This document shows, one piece after another, positions 12,885 through 22,259 of a stretch of DNA of 64,000 nt. Every line of letters begins with the position of its first letter. The first letter of the stretch is position 1. Source of the stretch: Todiramphus chloris collaris (lineage: Eukaryota > Chordata > Aves > Coraciiformes > Alcedinidae). Under the pieces are notes generated by a model, which was not told the origin of the DNA, did no database searches, and saw only the letters and a program-made list of their open reading frames with translations. Position numbers and translations under genes: made by a program. Location of the stretch: assembly GCA_025345505.1 (NCBI GenBank), contig JANVCC010010406.1, positions 13,613,242-13,677,241 on the forward strand, in the 5' to 3' direction.

Positions 12885-14530
12885 AGGCAACTATAAAAGG
12901 AAAACTTGTCTTCTTGAGAAGGTTTATATAAAGTAACTACCTACCAAAAGACACTTCCCTTGATGTACCTGCCACTGGAAAAGGACAAAATATGAAAGAG
13001 CTGTGCAAGCATAAACTACATGCATAATTTCATAAGGCTCACAGTCTTATGTACATACATGCTGTGCTTTACATAGCATAGCAAGGCTCAAAGTCTTAGA
13101 AAATTATCTGGACATGAACAAGCGAATGAGACTCCGCTCTTCCATACTGGGTATGTTCCCAGCACATGTAATCCTCAACTCTGTAAGTGGTCCTGCTAAT
13201 AATAAGAACTTGAAAGTGTGACACATTACAAACACAAATCCATAGAAACACAGAATCTGAAGTCCACTGTATTCAAATTCCACAGTATCTTGTCCGACCA
13301 GCACTGTTTATACATAAGCTTCCCTAATGTCAGCCCTTCAGCTGAAATTCTCTACTCTCTGTTCCACAAAATAGCAGACTATTCTACGTATGTGAGAGAT
13401 TCTCAGGCCAAGAAGGGAAGATGGAAATGACAGCAGCTAGGAAGAGATCAAAATCCCCAAACCAAGGACATTAAACTAGGTGACAGTGTCTTCACCCTGT
13501 GATGCTGCTCTGCAACACATGCTGCAAGTGTATAAGCTTCTATGTGGGGCTATTTTAGAAATCCCATCATGGATTCCCTGATTTTAGGCATGTCATTTTG
13601 AAGACAGAAGGAATCAGGATCTACCTGTAGTGAAAGAGAGATAGAAAAGTTCTTCCAGAGCTCATCATATGAGAAGTCCACCTCTCTTCACTGCAGCCGA
13701 AGCTTAAAGCTGTATGCTGTGAGTTACACCCACCACCAAAGCGAGCAGTGAGCACCAGATGAGCACTCAGGGGTCACCCAATGAATATGTACATGCACTG
13801 CCACTGGTCTGACTCAGCAGAGCACTCAAACATGCAGTTAACTTTCAACTTGTTCTGAAATCCTACTGGTCTCAAGCTTGTGAGCCTGGCTGAAGAGGGA
13901 TGGACTTTCTAAGTTTTCAAAGGAAAGTAGTGAAGAAAAACAGAAGATGGAGAGAAGCAAAACACTTGGAGATGGAGATTTCCCAGTTTATTCCTTTCCT
14001 GCACCCAAGCTTTTCTTGGTATTTTAAACAATTTGATTTTTTAATTTTATATATATATATATACATTCAATTTAAAAAACATGATACCAAAACTCCTCCA
14101 AAAGAGTATCCCCATCTCCAGCATGACCAGAGTCAAGAAGTACTGAAAACTTAAAAGTACTGTTTTGACTTCAAAGACCAAAGAGCAGGCAGTCAAGTTC
14201 TTTCTCATAGATAGGCAAATCTCTAACTTACAGGTTATCAGCCTCCAAATCTTGTGAGGGCTAGGCATCATTATTATCTACAGGAAAAACAGTGGTTCAA
14301 AAAAAACAGATTGCAAATCCATGGTCGAGGCATGCTCCAAAGTACTTTACAGCTAGTCCAGCCTAAGCACTCTTAAAACCAGGGCTACAGTGCTGCTTTC
14401 ATCAGTAAGCAGCTCTTGGTCACCTCTGGAAAGCTGTGTTCATTTATCTGAGAGGGGGTGTTTCTGATAGCACTCACAAAATTCTGGTGCCACACAACAT
14501 GAAATTACTATCTGGATTTGTTGAGTCAAG
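12885..14530. other. Intronic sequence, nothing recognised
   Basis: AT-rich GLIS3 intron. The only simple repeat is a short (TA)n at about 14046-14063. Confidence 0.5.
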
Positions 14531-14610
14531 AGGTTAGGTAAGGCTAGGTTAAGTAAGATTAGGTTAGGTTAGGTTAGGTTAACAAAGCAAAGCAAAGCAA
14601 AGCAAAGCAA
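14531..14610. repeat. Pentanucleotide array: (TTAGG)n then (AAAGC)n
   Basis: Degenerate TTAGG-like units at 14531-14557 lead into four perfect TTAGG units (14559-14580). An array of AAAGC units follows directly at 14583-14610. Both arrays have a period of 5. It lies about 270 bp downstream of the GLIS3 exon 2 donor, inside intron 2. Confidence 0.9.
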
Positions 14611-14875
14611 CATCAAACTACAGTGTTTATAAAGACTCTTTGGATAATTCAGGGATTCTACGCAACTGCTGCGGAATACAAAGCTCACAGGAATAATCAA
14701 ACAATGAATTACTTTTGTGGAAAACAATGATCATTTTGTGTCATTATATCTTCCTTTGTAGTAAAGGAGTGATAAAGAGGAGACTGGATTCCATCTCCTA
14801 AAACCAATACCATCTGGGTATGTGATATGGGAGAAGAAATGCTATTACTAATAGCAACAGAAAAAGGAGTCTTAC

Positions 14876-15260
14876 CTTCACCTCTGAATGGGGAGAAAGT
14901 ATTTCCAAATTCTTGCTGTTTTGGCTTTAAAGACTGTGGGTCTGGCAGTCCTGGGGGCTGTGGGACTTGTAATAAAGGCTTCCCATTTGTTACCACTTGC
15001 TTCCTAGGGCTTATAGCAGGAAGGTGAATAGTACTGTCAATGATGTTGCTCTGAGGAGCTATCCCTCCTCCAAGAGACATCTTTAAGTGTAGGCTGGTAG
15101 ACAAGTGTCCAATAGCTGGGTTTGGGGTGCTGCTATTTGAAGATGAGCAGGACTTTCCTGCATGAACCTTGATAGGTGGGATCTGCTGTCCACTTATCAT
15201 CCTAGGTCCATGAGGAATACCTGTAGTCCAATGGCTCATACTGCATGAACTCCCATTCAT
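14876..15260 (-). CDS. GLIS3: GLIS3, first coding exon (N-terminus of the long isoform)
   Basis: GLIS3 is a nuclear Kruppel-like transcription factor with five C2H2 fingers, needed for pancreatic beta-cell, thyroid and kidney development. This exon encodes 128 residues plus one base of codon 129. The protein begins MNGSSCSMSHWTTGIPHGPR and carries blocks I recognise from human long-isoform GLIS3: IPPIKVHAG, SLHLKMSLGGGIAPQSN, IHLPAISPRKQ, TNGKP and LKPKQQEFG. The start has A at -3 and an in-frame TGA three codons upstream, so translation cannot start earlier in this exon. The exon ends GGTGAAG followed by GTAAGA, a near-consensus donor in phase 1, matching my memory of the human phase at this Gly codon. 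Reading past the donor gives about 55 more open codons that do not resemble GLIS3. The zinc fingers lie in later exons left of the window. Identification is from memory of the human protein. Confidence 0.95.
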
Positions 15261-15344
15261 TTTTAATCAAAGTGTGTTTTTACAGACCCACAGCTATGAC
15301 TGATACAAATCCAATGTCAGTAAGTAATCCATTGTGTATTATGC
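15261..15344 (-). other. GLIS3: GLIS3 exon 2, 5' UTR part
   Basis: On the minus strand a pyrimidine-rich stretch ending TTTTTTTAAACAG meets GCATAATACACAATGG at 15344. This is the best splice acceptor upstream of the start codon and gives an 84-nt untranslated leader in this exon. The exon would then span 14876-15344, 469 nt. The acceptor is predicted from consensus only. Confidence 0.7.
15294..15332 (-). promoter_or_regulatory. Upstream ORF in the GLIS3 leader (12 codons)
   Basis: Within the predicted leader, an ATG at 15332 opens a 12-codon frame (MDYLLTLDLYQS) closed by TAG at 15294, 33 nt before the GLIS3 start. It has A at -2 and G at +4, a moderate start context. If the acceptor at 15344 is right, ribosomes meet this start before the main one, and it could lower GLIS3 translation. 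Its effect is inferred. Confidence 0.5.
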
Positions 15345-18300
15345 CTGTTTAAAAAAATACATAAATAAAAATAATTGATACTGCAGTAAATAATACATGA
15401 AAGGGGACTGCACATGACTGTTAACTTTGTGGCATTACTGGTTACAAGATATTAAATATAAGCACTGCATGATCTGTCAGGGGAAAGAACAAAGACAAGC
15501 AACGACTTAGAAAACCTGCCTCTTCAAAAAGATGAAGTCTGCAATAAGGTCAGTTGCCTTCACATTAGCTTTGTGAAATTAATTCTGATCAAGTGCAAGA
15601 AGGTGGCCAGGAGCAAAAAAACTCTGATACAGAGTTGTCATGAGGATGAAAACAGCTATTGCCCCTTTTTCTGACATCTCCTCAGACTATTAATTAAAAC
15701 AGTCCAGAAAAATACACACACTAGGCCAGCACTATGCAGATATAGACGAAACAGGAAAGAGATACCTGTTCACATTCTAAAGGATGTACATACAACAAAA
15801 TGAAAACGGAACAGCAAAACCATAGAAATGCCTCTATGGCACATAAAACTGCAGCACTTCACAACAGAAAAGTATTGCGAAAAAGCGCAGTGCAGAAGTA
15901 TTCATAAAGATAACGACAATCACTTCAAAAGTGAATGCTTACTGTAAGCCTGTAGATATGCCATAATTTAAATGTAACCATAAAGTAGCACATTTTCAAG
16001 GTCATATTTCAAATTATACCAATAATTCTTGAACTCTGACTTTTCATTACTCATGTTTTTCTGTTATCTAATTTAGAAGACAAGACCGGTAAGGGGTTTG
16101 AGAGATCATCTTAGACATAACTTACCCCAAGGCAGAAGTGACTAGATCTAAACACTTCCTGACATAAAAAATATTTGTAGACAAAAACTGCACTTGTCAG
16201 TGTAAATCAGTGGGCTAAGATGTCACACAGATGGGGCAGTTTCAGACTCAACTCAGCTGAACAGCACATGCCGAACTTTCATCACTAAGTCTGTACGTTT
16301 AACATTAAGCACATGTTTCAGTAGTTTGTTCAATCACGGACTCAGTGCCTAATTAACTTGTTCAGAGAAACAAATTAAGTTGACAGAAATAAAACTGAAG
16401 TATGCCTTCAGTTATGGTTTTCCTTCATGTATACATTAAGGTTTTAATTAAATATTATGATCTTGCTGCAGCAAAACACTGAGCCATAACTTCAGCAAAT
16501 GAGATTTTCAACACTAAAGCCAGTAAGTTTATAACCGGTATGTTAATAACTGAATTTCATGCAAAACCTTCATACTTAACCCTTTGCTTACTAAGCTTCT
16601 GCAATATTTCAGTTTTTTCAAAATAAACCCAAACAAAACATCCTTGTTTACTTCATAAAACTGCATTCATAGCACACTCACAGATGAAAGGCCATCTAAG
16701 TCTCAGTATAGAAACATATACACAGACACTCTCACACACTTTCCAGTTAAAACTCACTAATAACAAAGGGCTTAAACATATTACCTTCAAAGGCAAGAGA
16801 AAAAAATCACTACTGACATTAATGAGATATGCCCTAACCACACTTAAATGTTCATAGAAGATTTATTCTACATACTATTTTTTGTTGTCACATTTTTATA
16901 TTATGGGAATAAAAATTGTAAAGCACACCAATTAAAAGCAATATTATTTATTTTCATGCCTGGCTGAAGCATAAATCACTCTCTGCAATTGAATCAAGGA
17001 CAGGGAGAGCTGAACGTTCTTAAATTCTCAGAGCTTGTTTTAAAGGCAGAATGTACCTTGCCCTAACACAGGTGACTAGAAAAGGACATAGAAACAAAGG
17101 CAGTTGGTTTGCTGGCAGGGCTATACACCATGTCACTATAAATTGGCTACAAATAAAAATCATTCTTGCCTGTAATTTTTGTCTGCAATATTAACTACAT
17201 TAGAAAAGTATTAATATATACAAGAAAAGATTATATATGACAAATGCATCAGTTTTACTCAACAAAAGAACCTTTATAAGAGTATCTCTACATAGTTCAC
17301 ACAGACCTACCAGTCCTACAAAATCCAGGCCAATACACAATTTGTGTTGTTGGAAGATTGGTCTCTGTTGCTATTCTTCTCTGGTAATATTATATCTTAT
17401 AGTGAATAACAGTGTTCTGTGCTACAATTGTCTTAATTTTTATCATTGTCTACTGATGTTTTTTTTTATACTTGAAGAAAGTCCTCTGGGCACATTTTTT
17501 TTTTTTTCTCATTCTAGTAAACTGGTTTTTGAACCAAATGACCTGGAAGTACAAACAAAAAAGCCTTTTATTATTTTTTTTCAATGAAAGCAGAAACAAG
17601 TATTTATCTACATTTTCTTCCCCTAGTCTCTTTTCTGATTCTGTCATAAAAATGTATAAAATTACATCAACATGTAAATCAATGCCTCCGTTCTTTAAAG
17701 TATTAAAGCACCTTGGAGAGCGTAACTTTTACCATTTTTAAAAATTATTAAACTGTGGTATTTTGAATATTACTCATAAGTTGCTTTTCATTAATTAGAT
17801 TTATTTAGCATGAACTTTCATCATAATGTCAGGACCTTCTAATATCAGAGTGACCAAACAGATTAAAACCAAAATAACAGATTACCTAAGAGATGCATTA
17901 AAGCATACATAACTAACTAAATGCCAATGGGACATGAATTATGTTCTAAAAGTCTAACTGACTTTTGCATCAGATTCATAAAGAGCTCCTCATTACAGCA
18001 AAAAGACATGACAAATTTCTAACTGAAGTGAACTTGGAAACTGTAGGAATACAACAGCTTATTTAGAAATACACTTAGAAATCCTGAACAGGATTGAAGT
18101 TTACTGTACTAAGTTAAGACATCCAGAAAAGAGTACCATCCTGAGACTGAATGGCTGTGCTGACAAATTCTTTTGTTCTACCAAAGGAACACAAGCACTT
18201 GCCACCTTTTAAGGAAATACTTCTGTCCTCAGTGATAAGCGGTTGTGACCTTTTCATGCTCCCACAGATGTTGAAGGAAATACAATTATGTCCACTGCTT

Positions 18301-20954
18301 CTAAAATCTCTTACTTTTTAAAGCTGATATTACTCAAAGCTCTATGACTCTGCATCTATCAATAACATCATGACAACATCATTACTCAAAATCCATAACA
18401 ATGATTCACAAATTCACTTTCAGAAAGCCGGGCAATAAAATGTAAATTCAAGCTGAAGCCCTGGAAAATCCGAACACTAATCCTTCAGAATGCAAAACAA
18501 AAGAAGAATTCACAAATCTGTGCCTGCAGCACAGTACTCCATATAGTCTACTCTTACAGTGTGGTTTTGAAAAGTGAGCAGAGTTGGCTTACTGCTTCAT
18601 CCACTAAAATAAGAAGTGAGATACATTTCAACTTCGATAAAAGCTGAATTACTCCACTTGAGAGATCAGTTTAAGGAATTGTAATAAATCCAGCTTGGGA
18701 GACGCTTTCACAAAAGTAATTATCAGACACTGGCACTTCACACAAAGGGTAGCAAGCACTATCCTTACTAAAGGAGAAGACTGAAAGGCAATGCACAGAA
18801 CAGTCCCTCATTTCTATTCTACCACTGTAGACACCTCACCTCTACAACAACAACCACAGAAAGCAAACATGAACTGAAACCCCCTTCCCTTGGGACTCAG
18901 CTACAAGACTGTGAGTGCCTTCCCTCGTTCCTACCACAAACAGGGACAGCCACATTCCCCTCCACAATCTCCTTGTCACAAGTCCAGGAAAACATTTACT
19001 TCCTACCAGTGCTGAGCTACCACATGGCCACCCAAAGGCGCTACCTCCCCTAGCTAGCTCCTCAGAAGCTCTGATCTCCCCTGCCAGCCCTTCCCTCCTT
19101 CCATGGCCATGGTATTTGGAGCAGTCAATGGCACCATGGTCAAATACTCAGAAGTCACCACCACCCCTGACATCACACCCCCAGTGAGTCAATCTGGGTG
19201 GACTTGAGAACTGGGATGGAGAGTGGAAAAGGACAGCCAACAAAAGCTATAGGTATGCCTCACCTCAGCCTCACTGGCCACTCAGGAACAGGGTCTTGGA
19301 AGCTTCTGAGGTTTTTGTGTCTCATGACTGCTTGTGACAAAGACACGCCCTAACACAGGTGTAAGCCACCAACTTAACTCATTTTCTAAAAAGCACACAC
19401 ACATAGGAAGCTGCTGCTATTACAGCTTTTGTACAGTTATCTGGCTATAACTCGCAGAACAAAGCATGTTAATAAATTCTTAGAAAGAAAAATCACACAG
19501 AGATCTAACTAGGGAAAAAAAAATTACAGCTGAGAGCTTGAAATTGGACTGGGAACAATATGTACATTAAGAATCACAGCTGCAGTAATGGAAGACAACG
19601 TAGCCTCAAAACTGAAACTACAAAATAAGCCTTCCACGCAATTTACAGAAAGCCTCTTCCCCACCCTCCTGCCAGCCAGCATCTCAGAAGTCATGCACTA
19701 CTGAGAATAATAAACACCTCACATTACCATCCACTGTTTTGGTCATTTATATACATTTCTTGACAATTGTACTGTTGGACAACCACAGGCTTCATTCAAA
19801 ACTGCAGCACTCTGATAATATCACATTTTTCCTAGGCCCAGGTGGTCAGTCAAGGAAAACTAGGAAAGGGGCACACAATCTCAGAGTTTATAGTTCTCAG
19901 TCATTGTGAGGATGCTTTATTGATACAACATCAGTGAGCAAGGCGAATGAAAGCTAAAGAAGGTCCTCTGCAGCACTGAGACAACCAGCCCTCAAAGATG
20001 ACTGAGGTTCTCAGAGCTAGCATAATGAAATATACTAATTACTTATTGCTTGCATCACTATAATTCCTATGAAGATTAGTCACAGAAAGGAATGTCTTTG
20101 TGCTAGGGACTGTAAAAACACAGAGCAGGCCACAATCACTGATACTGCTGCAACTGCCATCAAAAGGGCAGCCGTTATCAGTGGACAGGATGATGTATGC
20201 ATCCTACTGTAGCTGAGACCAAGCATTTTTACAATTCTGCCTGAAGAACTTTCTCAAGTTTTTATTATGGTAAATAAGATCTCCTAAGCTTTTACTCTAA
20301 TAGGACCATAAGTGTCACAGTATGCCACTGAAAGTGCTGTAACAGAACAGCATGAGCAACGTTACTCTCATTAGGGCTAGCAACAAACTTCAGACAAGCT
20401 GCTTGAAAAACCTGATACAAATCTGGCAGCACTAAGTACCAGAGTCAGAGGTATGCTTTCCAACATCCTGTCAATAACTGCAGCATCCTTACCCAGTAAC
20501 GAAAGCCTCCTGCCAACCCTGACTTGTGCACCTTTTACACACAATGCTGCCCTACTAGCTTTGACTGTAACGACTTTGGACTTTCCAGGAGTGCAGCCAC
20601 AATCGCTAACACTGCAGTGTCAGCAAAGGTGAGAGCTTCAGTGCAAGCAGAACATGAGAAACCACCAACAGTGTCCCTGTATAAGCCAGTGGCAATGCCA
20701 AGGCAGAGGCACAGGGCCATGGGCATCTGCCCTACTCTGGTGCCCTCACTGTGACTGCCACTTGTGGGGCATTGCAGGCAACAACCACATGCTGCCAGGC
20801 AGATGACCCAAGGGATAACCACCAGCGCCCCTACCACACATCCATGGCTCATCCCACAGACCTCTCAGCTAAAGCATTAGCAGCTTCAAGCAGGGACAAA
20901 AGCTACCCAGGGTCTCAGGAGAGGAGGACACAGCTGAAATCCGTGTAGTCTGTT
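15345..20954 (-). other. GLIS3: GLIS3 intron 1 (inferred)
   Basis: This stretch joins the exon 2 acceptor to the CpG island. I recognise no CR1, LTR or other transposon in 5.6 kb, unlike the right half of the window. It is AT-rich with GC-richer patches at about 18.88-19.25 kb and 20.5-20.95 kb. Open frames in those patches (for example 20535-20852, minus) resemble no protein I know. No alternative exon can be supported. Confidence 0.55.
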
Positions 20955-21160
20955 AAGAGGCGGGCGTTACTAGCGACACACAGGCCCGCAGATGCTGCCG
21001 ACCTCTCACTTCACTGGGCACGACGCGTCCGGTTTTTCGCGTGCGGGGACGCTGCCTGTATAACGCTAAGCCCCGGGCAAGACATTACTCGGCACCGGGG
21101 CCATGAGACTTCCGCGGCGCAGACCCGCAGGCCGCGCATCGCTCTGCCCGGCACCCCCGG

Positions 21161-21300
21161 CCGCGCTGCCCTCCGCGGTGCCCGCACCGCCCGCGCTGCC
21201 CTCCGCGGTGCTAACGCTGCCCGCGCTGCCCTCCGCGCTGCCCGCACCGCCCGCGCTGCCCTCCGCGGTGCTCACGCTGCCCGCGCTGCCCTCCGCGGTG
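21161..21300. repeat. 30-bp GC minisatellite in the CpG island
   Basis: Four full 30-bp units (21181-21300) after a partial unit from 21161. The core CCGCGCTGCCCTCCGCG is in every unit. Units 1 and 3 share one variant start (CCCGCACCG) and units 2 and 4 another (CTAACGCTG or CTCACGCTG), so a 60-bp higher-order period is visible. Thirty is a multiple of three, so frames stay open through it and read as short peptide repeats. I do not regard these as coding. Confidence 0.93.
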
Positions 21301-21452
21301 CTCCGCCGCGCTCCCGCCGCTCCGCAGCCTGCTCCTGCGGGTACCTATCTGCGCTTATTCATCAGCGGGATGACCAATCTCCCGGGCGGTTGTCTGTCCC
21401 GTCCTCCCAGACAGCGCCGCGTCCTCATTCCCGCGGCAGGCTGGTCGGCGAG

Positions 21453-21458
21453 GTGAGT
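21453..21458 (+). other. Consensus 5' splice site, plus strand (divergent)
   Basis: GCGAG followed by GTGAGTAAC on the plus strand, close to the ideal donor, at the edge of the CpG island. It points away from GLIS3 and could end the first exon of a divergent transcript. Human GLIS3 has a known antisense non-coding neighbour, GLIS3-AS1; equivalence is only a guess. Confidence 0.35.
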
Positions 21459-21676
21459 AACTGCAAAGTAACTTCACCACAAGAGCGTTTGTTTTGCCTT
21501 TTCCTCTGCTCCCCGCCCTCCGCGCTCCGACACGGAGGCCGGCAGCCGCCGACTCACCCTCTCCCCCGCCCGGGCCGGCGGTGGAGGGCACCGGACAGCT
21601 CACGGGAGGGGAGCGGAGCGACGGCGGGGCTGAGCTACCCCACCCCCGCGCACACTCCGGGGCGCGGAGCCGCCGC

Positions 21677-21800
21677 ACGCTGCCCGCGGCACTCACACGC
21701 TGCCCGCGGCACTCACACGCTGCCCGCGGCACTCACTCACTGCCCGCGGCACTCACTCACCTCCCGCGGCACTCACCTCCCGCGGCACTCACCTCCCGCG
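21677..21800 (-). repeat. 20/16-bp minisatellite carrying tandem splice donors
   Basis: Four 20-bp units (21681-21760) of TGCCCGCGGCACTCAC plus ACGC or TCAC are followed by two 16-bp units CTCCCGCGGCACTCAC (21761-21792) and a partial unit. On the minus strand each 16-bp boundary reads CGGGAG followed by GTGAGT, a consensus donor, at 21760/61, 21776/77 and 21792/93. The GLIS3 first exon may end at one of these sites. The 20-bp units carry weaker CAGTGAGT forms. Confidence 0.85.
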
Positions 21801-21973
21801 TCCGCCGCTGCCGGCAGCGTGCGGCTCCGCGCCGGGCCGGACCGTGCCCCGCGGCTGTCATGTGCCCGCTGGCCCCACCGTTAACCCTTGCGGCGGCCGG
21901 CAGCGGCGGGCCAACCCCGAGGCTGCGCTGGGCTCCCGCCGCAGCGGGGCCTCCCCTCCCCGCCGAGACACGC

Positions 21974-22024
21974 GGGGGGAGCGGGGAGCGGGGAGCGGGG
22001 AGCGGGGAGCGGGGAGCGGGGAGG
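21974..22024 (+). repeat. (GGGGAGC)n array, G-quadruplex potential
   Basis: About seven consecutive 7-bp units GGGGAGC on the plus strand, within the CpG island. Runs of four or more G separated by three bases fit the intramolecular G-quadruplex rule. Relative to GLIS3 the G-rich strand is the coding-opposite strand. Confidence 0.92.
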
Positions 22025-22144
22025 CCCCGCCCGCAGCGTGCCCCACCTGGCTGCCGGGGGCGGCTGGCGTGGGACGGCGGCTCTGGGGAGGCCGCGGAGG
22101 CCGCTGGTTGTGCGGCTGGTGCAGGAGGGCCTGATGGGGTGGCT

Positions 22145-22252
22145 CTGTAGGAGCTGGAAGGTGCCCACTGGGCGACTCTGGGGGGGGCTACAGAGGCACT
22201 GTAGGGGCTTGAAGATGCCCATTGGGCGAGTCTGGGGGGGCTACAGAGGCAC
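22145..22252. repeat. 54-bp imperfect tandem duplication
   Basis: Two adjacent copies (22145-22198 and 22199-22252) both run from CTGTAGG to CTACAGAGGCA and share TGGGCGA(C/G)TCTGGGGGGG. It lies on the right shoulder of the CpG island. Confidence 0.85.
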
Positions 22253-22259
22253 CGGGTGG

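Larger units (their letters stand above)
20955..22160. promoter_or_regulatory. GLIS3: CpG island, likely GLIS3 promoter and first exon
   Basis: An abrupt change from AT-rich to very GC- and CpG-rich DNA, about 1.2 kb long, with GC-rich sequence tailing to about 22.4 kb. It is the only CpG island in the window and lies 5.6 kb upstream of the GLIS3 coding exon, where a non-coding first exon is expected. There are strong splice donors on both strands: minus at 21760/61, 21776/77 and 21792/93, and plus at 21452/53. This suggests a bidirectional promoter with GLIS3 leftward and a possible non-coding RNA rightward. Exact start sites cannot be read from sequence. Confidence 0.75.

Noticed and set aside
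14558-14582. Interstitial telomere
   Set aside because: The unit is TTAGG, not the vertebrate TTAGGG, there are only four perfect copies, and it merges with another pentamer array.
14709-14875. Extension of the GLIS3 frame beyond the exon 2 donor
   Set aside because: About 55 further codons are open, but they do not resemble GLIS3 and follow a near-consensus GTAAGA donor in the expected phase. It is intron read-through.
20524-20948. Coding exon in the GC-richer patch before the CpG island
   Set aside because: Frames on both strands overlap, none resembles a known protein, and no matched splice sites stand out.
21494-22150. 218-codon plus-strand open frame in the CpG island
   Set aside because: Same cause: GC-rich DNA and repeats whose units keep the frame open. 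It crosses the splice-donor array and has no known motif.
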